From a virus: DNA of 22,485 bases. Of this stretch, positions 1-8,311 are shown piece after piece. Every line of letters begins with the position of its first letter. Position 1 is the first letter of the stretch. Made by a program: the position numbers and the translations under genes. Under the pieces are notes generated by a model, which saw nothing but the letters and a program-made list of their open reading frames with translations, was not told the origin of the DNA and did no database searches. The stretch is taken from the IMG/VR virus record IMGVR_UViG_3300037882_000635, positions 1 to 22,485 of that record, one strand, 5' to 3'.

Positions 1-133
1 CGGCGCCGAGGTCGAGCAGCAGGCGCGCCATCACTTCAACGTCTCCAATACGAGGAACGTTGGTGAGGACGCACTCGTCCTCTGTCAGCAGGCACGCCGC
101 AAGCAGCGGGAGTGCGGCGTTCTTATTGCCTTC
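1..133 (-). other. MurA-like segment fused in frame to the phage tail gene
   Basis: The last 44 codons of the leftmost frame, starting at Glu192, match the N-terminal part of UDP-N-acetylglucosamine 1-carboxyvinyltransferase. [19 protein letters not shown] is followed by [11 protein letters not shown] and LLLDLGA. The Lys-Asn pair corresponds to the conserved Lys22-Asn23 of the E. coli enzyme, and about half the residues agree with that protein as remembered. The roughly 20 residues that normally precede this block are absent and replaced by phage sequence. The join lies near 128-145. Either a bacterial fragment recombined into the phage or, more likely, the assembly is chimeric at this end. 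Confidence 0.85.
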
Positions 134-706
134 GACCGCCACGCACTTGTAATAGAAATTATTGTCGGCAGTCGGAATGATTTCATCGTTAAGCGCGCGC
201 ACCACACCTGCCGCCCAGCGTGGGCGCGTAGTCGGCGCGGCCTGCGCAACGTACAACCGGCCATTCGCAACGGTCGGGCGCACAATGTCGCCAGCCTTGT
301 ATTGCGTTTCGGCCTGCCATGCCGAATGGTTATTGAGGTAGAAGTGGTACACCGAATCATCATCGTATTCGGCCACAACATACAGATACCCAGCGAAGGG
401 CTGGGCAAAGTGAATCTTGCGGAGCTTGGCAGTTACATTCGATGGATGCACCAGAATCTTGATGTCAACAAGCGCCGAACCACCAGCGGTCGAGTTGTGA
501 TGAAACGTCACCAGCTTGCCGCCGAATACCGTCAATCCTTTGGTATCGGCTGGAAGGGTCAACTCACGCACTGTGCCGCCACGGCTTTTAGGCGTACCGG
601 CAAGCGTCAGGTATCCATTTTTGAAGTTGTACAGGCTCTCAGGATTCGCGCCGCCCTTGGTACGCATCCGGTTAATGCCTTGCTTCAGCATCGTCAAAGA
701 TGTCAT
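1..706 (-). CDS. Phage tail/DNA-stabilisation protein (P22 gp10-like), 3' end replaced by MurA-like sequence, partial
   Basis: The reading frame opens at the ATG at 706-704, which overlaps the stop of the upstream adaptor gene (ATGA), and stays open to the window edge (235 codons). Codons 1 to about 190 look like a podoviral tail or packaged-DNA stabilisation protein: an N-terminal [20 protein letters not shown] segment, then [14 protein letters not shown], then a [20 protein letters not shown] carbohydrate-binding-like repeat at about residues 136-155. From about residue 192 the frame reads [16 protein letters not shown] and onward, which is the N-terminal region of MurA and not a phage tail protein. 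The gp10-like call rests on position after a gp4-like gene and on general resemblance. The C-terminus is outside the window. Gene reality is sure; exact function is not. Confidence 0.7.
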   Translation of the reverse strand, partial: MTSLTMLKQGINRMRTKGGANPESLYNFKNGYLTLAGTPKSRGGTVRELTLPADTKGLTVFGGKLVTFHHNSTAGGSALVDIKILVHPSNVTAKLRKIHFAQPFAGYLYVVAEYDDDSVYHFYLNNHSAWQAETQYKAGDIVRPTVANGRLYVAQAAPTTRPRWAAGVVRALNDEIIPTADNNFYYKCVAVEGNKNAALPLLAACLLTEDECVLTNVPRIGDVEVMARLLLDLGA

Positions 707-1431
707 GTGAATCCTTCGACAGTGACAGGATAGATGACGCTGACAGGCTCTTGCCCATGCACGTAGCGCTTGGTTAAATGCGTACCGGCAATCTCGCCGC
801 GAATCATGGCTTCCATGATTTGCAATTGGTCGTTTGCGTCAGGCTGATTGTAATGGCGCTTACCCAGATACAGCGCCATCAGAAACAGGATTTCATCGTT
901 GACGCTCGGCGTGTCGCTATCAGCAGTGAAGGCCGAAAGCTCAGCGCCGGAAAGCACACGAAGGAATTGTCCGGTGACTTCAGGCACAGGCCACACTTCG
1001 ATGCTTTGGCGGATGTCGTAGTGAGTCGGAGTGCCAGTCTGGTCGGTGCTGTACATTTCAGGCCGAATGCCTGCATGTAGCGCGCGCCAGTTGCCGTTCT
1101 CATCTTCGATGCCCACCCACTCGACTTTGCGCCAATCCATCGGCTTGTTCGCACCAGTGCCGCCTTCTTCATTGGTCTTCAGGCCGTAGAACTTTTGACC
1201 GGCAGTAATCGTCCAAGTGAATATGCGCTTCTGGCGCGGCACGGCTGGGCGAAGGAATAGGGCGCGATGCGCGGTATCAAGGAAACTATTCAAAAGTTCC
1301 GCCATGCCGACAGGCGGCACAGCGGCTAAGGCCGCAAAACCAAGACGCTTCATGAGGTCTTGGCGAAGTTGGAGTTTTGTGCGATACCCAAGCACTTCAG
1401 CTATCTGGCTATTGTAATCAACGATAGGCAC
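703..1431 (-). CDS. Head-to-tail adaptor protein (P22 gp4-like)
   Basis: This 242-residue protein lies between the capsid block and the tail gene, where podoviruses encode the adaptor or head-completion protein that sits under the portal. The N-terminal third is helical ([20 protein letters not shown]). The middle carries [13 protein letters not shown] followed by a beta-rich stretch, and [16 protein letters not shown] near residue 180 is the late helix common in these adaptors. The start is GTG at 1431-1429 with GGAG six bases upstream. The 3' end overlaps the next gene by four bases (ATGA). The family call is from residue pattern and gene order, not from a search; a T7 gp11-like tail tubular protein is the alternative. 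Confidence 0.65.
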   Translation of the reverse strand: MPIVDYNSQIAEVLGYRTKLQLRQDLMKRLGFAALAAVPPVGMAELLNSFLDTAHRALFLRPAVPRQKRIFTWTITAGQKFYGLKTNEEGGTGANKPMDWRKVEWVGIEDENGNWRALHAGIRPEMYSTDQTGTPTHYDIRQSIEVWPVPEVTGQFLRVLSGAELSAFTADSDTPSVNDEILFLMALYLGKRHYNQPDANDQLQIMEAMIRGEIAGTHLTKRYVHGQEPVSVIYPVTVEGFT

Positions 1432-1441
1432 GGGTTACTCC

Positions 1442-1465
1442 AAAAAAAGGCGGCGAACCGCCTTT
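1442..1465 (-). terminator. Intrinsic terminator upstream of the adaptor gene
   Basis: Read on the minus strand, AAAGGCGG, a TTCG loop and CCGCCTTT form a perfect 8-bp stem followed by a run of seven T. It lies between the 124-residue gene and the adaptor gene. The adaptor's GGAG ribosome-binding site follows directly after the T run. Confidence 0.85.
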
Positions 1466-1471
1466 GCGTTA

Positions 1472-1846
1472 TTAGGCTTCTACCGCTTTTGGTTTTTCAG
1501 TAGCGGCTTTCGGTGCGGCTGGCGCTTTTGGTTTTGCAGACGCTGGCGCTTTTGGTTTTGGTGCAACACCCGCCGATTCGTCAATCAGCTCGCCGAGTGT
1601 CTTTGGATTTCGGTGAATCATACGAATGGCGTCCGCATACTTTGGATAACATTCGAGCAGGCGGTTAAACTCTTCTTCATTGGTCGCTGGTGACTCGACA
1701 TAGCCTGCATCTTCTTCGATGACATGGCATCGGTCGTCATCGCCATGGATAGCCTGAAGAATCGGCACTTCATGGGAGTTCACCAACTTCTGAATGGTGT
1801 TCGTGTGAATCTTGACTTCGATAAGACTTTGTTTGAACTGGCGCAT
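1472..1846 (-). CDS. Small virion-region protein with Ala/Pro/Lys-rich tail
   Basis: No family is recognised for this 124-residue protein. Residues 1-40 (QSLIEVKIHTNTIQKLVNSH, then EVPILQAIHG) look like a small globular domain. Residues 41-90 are acidic with a YPKYADAIRMIHRNPKTLGEL helix pair. The last 35 residues are a low-complexity linker of repeated PKAPA units. Position between the small head protein and the adaptor, with terminators on both sides, suggests a virion or head-completion component. The start is supported by GAGAG upstream of the ATG at 1846. Confidence 0.7.
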   Translation of the reverse strand: MRQFKQSLIEVKIHTNTIQKLVNSHEVPILQAIHGDDDRCHVIEEDAGYVESPATNEEEFNRLLECYPKYADAIRMIHRNPKTLGELIDESAGVAPKPKAPASAKPKAPAAPKAATEKPKAVEA

Positions 1847-1867
1847 AGTTTCTCTCTCTGTGCGTGG

Positions 1868-1896
1868 AAAAAAACTGGCCTCAGTTAAGAGGCCAG
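1868..1896 (-). terminator. Intrinsic terminator after the small head protein gene
   Basis: On the minus strand CTGGCCTC, a six-base loop (TTAACT) and GAGGCCAG form a perfect 8-bp stem followed by seven T. It lies five bases past the stop of the 87-residue gene. Confidence 0.88.
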
Positions 1897-1900
1897 CAGA

Positions 1901-2164
1901 TTACAGGTTGGCAATCAAGACAACCGTACCGGCAGACGACAAGCGCACGTAGCGCTTCAAGCCCACGATGGTATCGGCTGGCGTAACGCCGGTCGCGGCA
2001 GACAATACAACCGCCGTGCTGAAGGATGAGTTGTCGTCCGAGTGCTGGACAGTCAACGCACCGGCAGTCAGGTTAATGGCAACGGCATCGCCGCCGTTCA
2101 AAAACGGGCTGACTTCAGCAAGGTCGATGGCGGTAGCCGACAGGATTTTGTGTTTCAGTGACAT
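1901..2164 (-). CDS. Small beta-rich head-associated protein, decoration-like
   Basis: This 87-residue protein is encoded directly downstream of the major capsid gene. It is rich in Ala, Val, Thr and Ser with few charges, in short alternating strands (AGALTVQHSDDNSSFSTAVV, then RYVRLSSAGTVVLIANL at the C-terminus). That composition and position fit a capsid decoration or head-stabilising protein, but no specific family is recognised. The ATG at 2164 has GAGGA upstream. Terminators flank the gene on both sides, so its expression may be set separately from that of the capsid. Confidence 0.7.
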   Translation of the reverse strand: MSLKHKILSATAIDLAEVSPFLNGGDAVAINLTAGALTVQHSDDNSSFSTAVVLSAATGVTPADTIVGLKRYVRLSSAGTVVLIANL

Positions 2165-2190
2165 AAATAATTCCTCAATTTGGCGAAGGG

Positions 2191-2213
2191 AAAACCCCCG
2201 CCCGAAGGCGGGG
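2191..2213 (-). terminator. Intrinsic terminator after the major capsid gene
   Basis: On the minus strand CCCCGCC, a loop (TTCG) and GGCGGGG form a 7-bp GC-only stem followed by GTTTTC. The short T run suggests a leaky terminator, allowing some read-through into the small head protein gene. Confidence 0.75.
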
Positions 2214-2221
2214 ATTCGCGC

Positions 2222-3280
2222 TTAGGCGATGGACATCACAGCATGAGCCGTGCGCTTGTTGGTGGTCATGGCGTAGCTTGAGCGAGTGCCCCAGTACGTC
2301 ACATAACGGTCGGGCAAGCGAGCTGGCTTCGAGTCCTGCATCCAGCGGCCTTTCATTGGCTTCAGGCTGATATGCTTGCTGTTCAGGAAGTAGCAACGCT
2401 TCGTCCAAGGGTGAGTGATTGCGCCCTTGATAACGTCCATTGCTTCAAACGAAGGATTCCATACCAGCGGAACGCCTTTGAAGAACAGGCCGGAAACAGA
2501 ACCATCCAAACCAACGCCACCTTTTTCCGGCACGATGATTTGACGCTGGATAGCGCCTGCGCCCACGGTTGCCGAGCAGGCAGTGCGATAAGCGTCTAGG
2601 AAGGTTTCGCCGCATACGATGTAGTCCGGCGCGCCTGCGCCGAACTGCGAGCAACGCCGCCACATGATTTCCATCTGTGCCAGCAAGTTTGCGGCAGAGA
2701 TAGCCATCGAAGCATAGTTGCGCCAGTAAGTAGCGGTTGCAGAGTCGATAGTGCCGACAACGCCAGTGGTCGGAGTGGTATCAACCAAGGCATCCAAGCC
2801 AACGCAACCTTTCGGATTTGCAACACCGTCATCGAGCAACTCGATGTCGAGGCCGGTCTGGACGGATTCACGCAAAGCCATGTAAGCGGATTCGAGCTTG
2901 CCAGCCAGAATCTGTGCTTCTTCCAAGGTTTGAGTGGCGCTACCATCATCGGTCATGATGATGCCAGCGGCGGCGAGTTCATCGTCATCGAACCAGAAGC
3001 CGTCATGGTAGTTGGCATACTGGTACTTGGCTTGACGCACACCGTCACGCTTGTTGAAGGTCACAGCATCTGCGCCAAAATAGTTTTGGTAGTTGCTGTT
3101 GTTGGTTACGAAAATGTTTTCGGTGCATTGACCGTTGCCGAAGGTGGTCGGCTTTTTGTTCTTCATGAACCACTGCAACAACGGACGTGCGTTGTTGATT
3201 TGGTCAATCGGAGCATTACGCTTGTGCGTTTCAATGGCGTATCGAGCGCCATTGGTAAGCTGGGTTTGGGTAAATGGCAT
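2222..3280 (-). CDS. Major capsid protein
   Basis: This 352-residue protein follows portal and scaffold in the head gene cluster and is expected to form the icosahedral shell with an HK97-type fold. It has an N-terminal helical segment (QLTNGARYAIETHKRN), a long acidic region with paired Tyr/Phe residues (YANYHDGFWFDDDELAAAG), an A-domain-like Gly-rich beta region (VPEKGGVGLDG, then GLFFKGVPLVWNPSF) and a C-terminal strand set (PDRYVTYWGTRSSYAM). The ATG at 3280 has GAGGA upstream. A 160-base leader with two hairpins precedes it and a terminator follows. The call rests on order, length and residue pattern; the exact capsid family was not identified. Confidence 0.85.
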   Translation of the reverse strand: MPFTQTQLTNGARYAIETHKRNAPIDQINNARPLLQWFMKNKKPTTFGNGQCTENIFVTNNSNYQNYFGADAVTFNKRDGVRQAKYQYANYHDGFWFDDDELAAAGIIMTDDGSATQTLEEAQILAGKLESAYMALRESVQTGLDIELLDDGVANPKGCVGLDALVDTTPTTGVVGTIDSATATYWRNYASMAISAANLLAQMEIMWRRCSQFGAGAPDYIVCGETFLDAYRTACSATVGAGAIQRQIIVPEKGGVGLDGSVSGLFFKGVPLVWNPSFEAMDVIKGAITHPWTKRCYFLNSKHISLKPMKGRWMQDSKPARLPDRYVTYWGTRSSYAMTTNKRTAHAVMSIA

Positions 3281-3301
3281 GAGAGTGTCCTCAAAGAAAG
3301 T

Positions 3302-3405
3302 GATGAATGGGATTCATCCACGTTCGAGGGCGCGATTCTCTTACATGCGCTACTGGCGGCGAACCCAGCTTATCAGCCATCGTGGCATGGGTATTTCTAC
3401 CCATG
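3302..3405 (-). promoter_or_regulatory. Two perfect hairpins in the capsid gene leader
   Basis: On the minus strand, CATGGGTA-GAAA-TACCCATG (3405-3386) is a perfect 8-bp stem with a GNRA loop. GATGAAT-CCC-ATTCATC (3318-3302) is a perfect 7-bp stem just before the capsid ribosome-binding site. Neither is followed by T, so they are not terminators. They could stabilise or process the capsid mRNA. A weak TTGCAA / CAGACT promoter-like pair lies at about 3434-3406, too poor to call. Confidence 0.5.
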
Positions 3406-3446
3406 TGCAAAAGTCTGAACCGATTAAATACTGTTTGCAATAGGGC

Positions 3447-3497
3447 AAAAAAATACCCCGCCGAAGCGGGGCGAAAGCCAAGCTCTCTCACTTGGCT
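3447..3497 (-). terminator. Tandem hairpin terminator after the scaffold gene
   Basis: Reading the minus strand from the scaffold stop, AGCCAAG and CTTGGCT form a 7-bp hairpin (3497-3476). It is followed at once by CCCCGC-TTCG-GCGGGG and TATTTTTTT (3471-3447). The second element is a classic intrinsic terminator; the first may strengthen it. It separates scaffold transcription from the capsid gene. Confidence 0.8.
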
Positions 3498-3503
3498 AGG
3501 GGG

Positions 3504-4556
3504 TCAGGCAACCTCACCATTGGCGGCGGCGATACCGGCGCGCAATGCCGCCAGCGGGTCAGTGAACTCAGGCACTATATTCTCACGCACTGGCACTGGT
3601 CGTAACGGGCGAGCCGTTGCTGGCGCTTGTGCTGGCGCGACAGGGTTTGGAATGTTCTGATAGGCGCGATATGCCGCCATTTCCCAGCGGTCGGGCGGCG
3701 TGTTTTCCATGATGGAAATGAGCGCGGCCTTCAGTGCTGGATACTTCGCTTGATAATGCGGGTCTTTGGATGCAAGCTCATTACCCAAGGCGGTCAGGCG
3801 CTGGCGCGCTTCCTGTTCGACCTGTTCGTACTGCTCAGCCTGCTCGGTTTGCTGTGTGACCTGTTGCGCACGGGCTTCCTGCAAACGTTTCTGTGAGCGA
3901 TTCTGGGCAAGCTCAAGCGCATGAGCCTTGGTAATCTCGCCAGAATCAACGGCATTAGCCAAGTCAGGATGGCCTTCGAGCAAGTCAACGATTTCAATCG
4001 GCTTGCCCAGTAGTGGTGACCACTGCTTCACAACGTTGTTTAATGCATCGAAGCCACGTGTTTGCCGTGCAATGTCGCCGGAGTTCAGGTCTGCCAAGAT
4101 GTCCAGCGCTTGAGCAAAGTCGCTCGGTGGCGCGCCGGTCGCTCTAATGGCTTCTTCAAACACCGTGCCAGCTTCAGCACGGGCAATCAGCGCCGGAACG
4201 TCCGCCATGTCCTTCAGGCCAGCGGCTTCGAGTGCGGCCTTCAGTGGTCGCAGTTCGTTATTCTCACGGGTCAAGGCTTGAAAGCGTGTGCGCGAGCGCT
4301 CTTTCAGGCCGAGCGAATCCATTTCAGCTTCCAGCTCAGCGTTAGGCTTGTCAGCATCATCGGCTGGATGCGCATCGGCAGACTTTGACTCATCGGCCTT
4401 CGGCTCTTCATTCGGCGCTGGCATCGCTTCAGGTTCTTCGCCTTTCTCAATGGCCTGCATCATGCCTTCGGCGATGCTTTCCGGCTCTTGCGGCGTTTCC
4501 ACATTGGCTGGGTTTTCTGCTGGGTTATCAACATTTGGCTTGGTAGTATCAGTCAT
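3504..4556 (-). CDS. Capsid scaffolding protein
   Basis: The 350-residue protein sits between portal and major capsid genes, the standard place for the assembly scaffold. Residues 1-85 are acidic, Pro/Glu/Asp/Ala-rich and probably disordered. Residues 85-130 begin a helical region (KERSRTRFQALTRENNELRP). Residues 220-275 form a Gln/Glu-rich coiled coil (QVTQQTEQAEQYEQVEQEAR). The tail carries a Pro/Arg segment (ATARPLRPVPVREN) and a terminal helix (DPLAALRAGIAAANGE), a likely coat-binding end. The ATG has GAGAGAAG upstream and lies ten bases after the portal stop. Scaffold assignment is inference from order and composition. Confidence 0.8.
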   Translation of the reverse strand: MTDTTKPNVDNPAENPANVETPQEPESIAEGMMQAIEKGEEPEAMPAPNEEPKADESKSADAHPADDADKPNAELEAEMDSLGLKERSRTRFQALTRENNELRPLKAALEAAGLKDMADVPALIARAEAGTVFEEAIRATGAPPSDFAQALDILADLNSGDIARQTRGFDALNNVVKQWSPLLGKPIEIVDLLEGHPDLANAVDSGEITKAHALELAQNRSQKRLQEARAQQVTQQTEQAEQYEQVEQEARQRLTALGNELASKDPHYQAKYPALKAALISIMENTPPDRWEMAAYRAYQNIPNPVAPAQAPATARPLRPVPVRENIVPEFTDPLAALRAGIAAANGEVA

Positions 4557-4566
4557 GGCTTCTCTC

Positions 4567-6693
4567 TCATGGCATCGGTGGTAATTGACCGGCTGGCGCG
4601 GCTGGCGGTGCAGTCGGGTCGGCAGGCATCATGGGTTGCGGGGTTGTCGATGCTTGCGGCATCAGTGAATCAATATCCAAGCGCTCGCCATTGCGCTCGG
4701 CGGTCAAGCGCACCAAGTCTTCCAACTTGTCGGCAAGGTCGCTTTGGTCGGCTTGGCGGAGCTGTCCAATCTGCATCACGGCATTGGTGAGTTGCGGCAA
4801 CAGGATGCCCCAGCTTTGACGCTCAAGTTGCGTATTCGGCTTGCCTGTACTGCCTGCTCGGATACTGATTCGGCACATCATTTCGATGTCTTCGGGCTTG
4901 GTTATTTTAGGCCACAGCGAGTCTTCACCGGCAATCACGCGCACCTCATCGGCGTTCAGGTGCGTCAGTGCCAGCTCGCCCGTGTATTGCGCCAGCTCGG
5001 TCATCATGTCTTCGATGGCTTCGCGCTTGTCACTGGTGCGCGAGCTGAAGCCCTGTTGCTGGATGTCGGCTTCGGTCGCCGTCTTTGCAACCGATACCGA
5101 GCCGCCGAGCGCTTCTTGCACTGCCCATACACGCTCAAGCTCGGTGATAATCGGTTGGCGATTGTAAAGCGATGCATCCATTTGCGGATAGGCCATCGGC
5201 GCGAAAATGGTGCGGATGTCGGCTTCAGGGCTTGTGAGTTCAACGCCCACATATTCTACCGTACCAGCGCTCATCAGCTTTTCCATTTGCCCTGCGGCAA
5301 GCGCGCCAGCATTGAAAATCATCTTCGGACGAATGCGGCGGCGATGCTCAGCTTCAGCCGAGCCGATACGGTTGTATTCGTCTATCAGCTTTATGGTGCG
5401 CGTTACCAGCGATTGCGGATGGCGTTCGTTGTCGATAATGCCAATCGGAGTCAGGAAAAACGGGTAGAAGCGTGTAGTCGGCGCTGGGATTGCTGGCTCT
5501 TTTGCCCATTGGCTTGTAATGCCTTCAATCGCAGTAAGCACATGGTTTGAGCCTTTATCCCAAATTTCCCAAGCCATCACCCAGCAATCAGCGTCCGGCG
5601 CTTCAGCATTCACGCCGTTTGACTTGGTAAATGTTTCAGCGTCATCAATGCCAACAGTTGACTGCATCAGCCCTTCGTTGCTGTTCTGTATGCCTATTGG
5701 AGTGCGCGGATAAAAGCGCGTAGCCTTCGACCAATCGGCGATATTCGGACACATCGCCTTCGCGTCATCAATCGGCAACGGTATCTTGTGCGCAATCCAC
5801 GGCGCGGTTAGGTAATCAACCAGCGGAACGCCCTTCGCAACAACGATGTCTTCGGCCTTCGTGCAGTCGGCGACAAAGCCCTGCGATTTCTGCGATTCGG
5901 CTTCGGCTTGCACGGCGGCAATCTGGCGCTCAAGGTCGGCAATCTCTGCGGCCTCATCGGAGTCTTGCGCGCTGTATTCGTAGTTCTCTTCGGACAACTT
6001 GACTTGCTTGGCCTTAATGCGCGCGATGTTATCCTTCAGGCCGTTCAGGCGTTGAGTCGTCATCGGCGAGTCCATGCCGGTAGTTTCCTGCCAGCTCGCC
6101 TTAATCCAGCCGACTGAGATAGTCAGAGCCGAGCGCGTGGTCTGATTGATTCGGCGCTTGATGTTGGCCTTCGACCAAAGGCTTGAAATAACCAGCTCCA
6201 TCGTTTCGGTGAAAACTTTAGCATCACGCTGGCGACTGCTAAATTTCTTGCGAAGCGCATCATATTCGGCGCGGATTTCCTTTTCAACCATTGCATCCAC
6301 GGTTTGCTGGGCAATTGCCACGGCATTCGGGTCTTCCATGGCGGTCGCGGCCTGAAGTGTCGCGGTGGCGGCTTGCTGAATCTCAGGTTTCTGGCGAACA
6401 ATATCTTCCGACATGTCACGCAATGCATCCAGACTCGGCGGCTCGACACTGCGCGCCGGATAAACGTCAACGTCCGGTTGCTTGGCGGCAAGGAAGCTGG
6501 CGGTAATATCGACATAAGTGCCGACAAGGTTTGCCGTAACGGATTCACCGGAATCGCCGCGCGCGTATCGCCGGTCAATGGCGTACTGCTTTCGTGCAGA
6601 CTCATCGAATTTCACGGCACTCTTGATACGGTTCATCCACTTCCCGACATCGCCGGTTTGTGCGCCGTCATTCAGTTCATTTTCGTTGTTCAT
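4567..6693 (-). CDS. Portal protein (P22-type)
   Basis: At 708 residues this matches the size of P22-like portals, the dodecameric ring through which DNA enters and leaves the head. An N-terminal helical segment (ARKQYAIDRRYARGDSGES) leads into ANLVGTYVDITASFLAAKQP. A charged coiled-coil insertion lies at about 225-285. The central wing/stem part includes IGIIDNERHPQSLVTRTIKL and EAEHRRRIRPKMIFNAG. The C-terminus is Pro/Ala/Met-rich, as in the barrel ends of this group. It overlaps the terminase stop by four bases (ATGA), so translation is probably coupled. Confidence 0.9.
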   Translation of the reverse strand: MNNENELNDGAQTGDVGKWMNRIKSAVKFDESARKQYAIDRRYARGDSGESVTANLVGTYVDITASFLAAKQPDVDVYPARSVEPPSLDALRDMSEDIVRQKPEIQQAATATLQAATAMEDPNAVAIAQQTVDAMVEKEIRAEYDALRKKFSSRQRDAKVFTETMELVISSLWSKANIKRRINQTTRSALTISVGWIKASWQETTGMDSPMTTQRLNGLKDNIARIKAKQVKLSEENYEYSAQDSDEAAEIADLERQIAAVQAEAESQKSQGFVADCTKAEDIVVAKGVPLVDYLTAPWIAHKIPLPIDDAKAMCPNIADWSKATRFYPRTPIGIQNSNEGLMQSTVGIDDAETFTKSNGVNAEAPDADCWVMAWEIWDKGSNHVLTAIEGITSQWAKEPAIPAPTTRFYPFFLTPIGIIDNERHPQSLVTRTIKLIDEYNRIGSAEAEHRRRIRPKMIFNAGALAAGQMEKLMSAGTVEYVGVELTSPEADIRTIFAPMAYPQMDASLYNRQPIITELERVWAVQEALGGSVSVAKTATEADIQQQGFSSRTSDKREAIEDMMTELAQYTGELALTHLNADEVRVIAGEDSLWPKITKPEDIEMMCRISIRAGSTGKPNTQLERQSWGILLPQLTNAVMQIGQLRQADQSDLADKLEDLVRLTAERNGERLDIDSLMPQASTTPQPMMPADPTAPPAAPAGQLPPMP

Positions 6694-8033
6694 TTGAAAT
6701 GCGCCTCTTCACGTTGTCTGGAGTCTTCGTCTTGTTTGTATAGCTTGTCGAACCACTCTTGAGTAAACACCTTGGCTGGCTCTTTCGCAGGCTTGTCCGG
6801 CTTCGATGCATTGTGCATTTCATCCAGCGCTCGGCCTATCAGCGAGCATACGTCCACGGCGTCATCAATCTTGCCAGCTTCGCCCGTGAATCGGCATAGC
6901 TGGTCGATAACCCTGTCCGCCCATTGAGTCTTGGGGAAATACACCAGCCCAGCCGAAGCGCGAGCTTGGAAGCCTAACGCCCTTATATTCTTATTAGTCG
7001 CAGAAGGCAATCCTTCGCGGACAACGTAGCAGTTTGCCTCTTTCATGGCCTTGTTGATTGCACCATCCACGGCTCGAAGAATAGCGCCCTTTTCTTCAAA
7101 CGCTTTCAGAATCGGCTTGTGCGTTTTGATGAGCTGAATCCATGCCTCAATCCACACGTCCGGCGCGGTCTGCCCGTGCCACCACGCTTCGGCATACAAC
7201 CTGCCTTCATCATCGAGCGCCCATACGCCATGCTCTGTGCTGTCGCCACCGTCCGGTGTAACTGCGTAGTCGCTGGCAATGTAGCGGTTGCGCTTGGCTG
7301 GTAGCACGTCATAGCGCTTGAACCACTCGCGCTTGAACATGATGCCGAGCGCCGAACGGTACTTGCCAAGCCAAATATGCTCATGAAGGTCTGGATTTTG
7401 GGCGAGCATACGCTTGCGCTCTTTTTCCAGAACTTCAGGAAACCATGGATTGTCCAGATAGTTGATTTCAGTAATCAGGAAGTCGGGGTCGTTTGTGGCG
7501 ATAGCATCACGAACAATAACGTCTATCGGGTCGGACTCATCATCGGGGTTGTAGGTCGCCCAGATTTCCGAAGCCGCCTGCCCAGTTTCGGGGTTAGCAT
7601 CGCGCCTGAAAGTTGGAATTAAAACTTCCCAGCTTTGGGCGCTAACACTGTGCGCCTCTTCTACCCAAACGCCATCGTAATTTTCATACGATTTCAGGCT
7701 GTCTTTGGTATGCTCCCGAAGGCCGGTGAATGTGAAGGTCGCGCCCGTGTATTTGCCGATAATGCGATTCTTCAGGATGTCGTAATGCGCGGTAAGCTTT
7801 TGTCGCCGAATCTCATCGACCAGCAGGACGTAAACGGACTCTTCAATCGACTTCTGAATCTCACGCGCAAATAGCCATCGGATAGGCTCTCGCGCGCCGC
7901 GCCTTACCAAAATACCAGCGGCGGCTCTCGACTTGCCGCCACCGCGTCCGCCTTTTGCAATCTTGTACCGGCGTGGATGCACCCATTTCGCCATCTTGGC
8001 AGGCAATTGAACTGGCGGGTATTGGTCTTCCAT
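6690..8033 (-). CDS. Terminase large subunit
   Basis: This 447-residue protein is the ATP-driven DNA packaging motor with its headful nuclease. The ATPase domain has a Walker A GGRGGGKS at residues 28-35, a Walker B GVWVEEAH at 121-128 with the catalytic acidic pair, and a coupling motif ATYNP near 159-163. The C-terminal RNase H-like nuclease shows Asp255 in IASDYAVTP and the acidic cluster KIDDAVDV (Asp390, Asp391, Asp394). The length is normal for the family and all key residues are present. The start overlaps the preceding stop as TGATG and the end overlaps portal as ATGA. Confidence 0.95.
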   Translation of the reverse strand: MEDQYPPVQLPAKMAKWVHPRRYKIAKGGRGGGKSRAAAGILVRRGAREPIRWLFAREIQKSIEESVYVLLVDEIRRQKLTAHYDILKNRIIGKYTGATFTFTGLREHTKDSLKSYENYDGVWVEEAHSVSAQSWEVLIPTFRRDANPETGQAASEIWATYNPDDESDPIDVIVRDAIATNDPDFLITEINYLDNPWFPEVLEKERKRMLAQNPDLHEHIWLGKYRSALGIMFKREWFKRYDVLPAKRNRYIASDYAVTPDGGDSTEHGVWALDDEGRLYAEAWWHGQTAPDVWIEAWIQLIKTHKPILKAFEEKGAILRAVDGAINKAMKEANCYVVREGLPSATNKNIRALGFQARASAGLVYFPKTQWADRVIDQLCRFTGEAGKIDDAVDVCSLIGRALDEMHNASKPDKPAKEPAKVFTQEWFDKLYKQDEDSRQREEAHFK

Positions 8034-8311
8034 CAGTGCAACATGCGGCTCGGAACGTGAATCAGCGTTCGAGCGTTATCGTACAGCTCGGATTTCTTAG
8101 GCTTTGGTCGGCCTCTGCGCAAGCACCACAACTCGAACGTGCGCCACCATACGTCAGCCCAAAAGTCAGGCGGCGGAACGTCAGGCTCATCCTGCTGGTA
8201 ATCCATGCAGTTAATGTCGGCAATTACACGGTAACGAAGCAGTTCTTCGTCCGTCATGCCGTGAAGCTTGAGCTGAAGCTCTTTAACCCATTCTGGGGTT
8301 GTATCATCCAT
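8033..8311 (-). CDS. Hypothetical protein upstream of terminase
   Basis: This 92-residue protein is not recognised. It opens with an acidic helix (PEWVKELQLKLHGMTDEELL). The central part is aromatic (PPPDFWADVWWRTFELWCLR) and the C-terminus basic (RRGRPKPKKSELYDNAR). The stop shares one base with the terminase start (TGATG) and its start overlaps the upstream gene by eight bases. It is therefore co-translated with the packaging genes and may be an accessory to them, but no function can be assigned. Confidence 0.75.
   Translation of the reverse strand: MDDTTPEWVKELQLKLHGMTDEELLRYRVIADINCMDYQQDEPDVPPPDFWADVWWRTFELWCLRRGRPKPKKSELYDNARTLIHVPSRMLH

Noticed and set aside
3291-3491. 66-residue minus-strand frame between scaffold and capsid genes
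   Set aside because: It runs through the terminator and both leader hairpins and has no ribosome-binding site, so it is not a likely gene.
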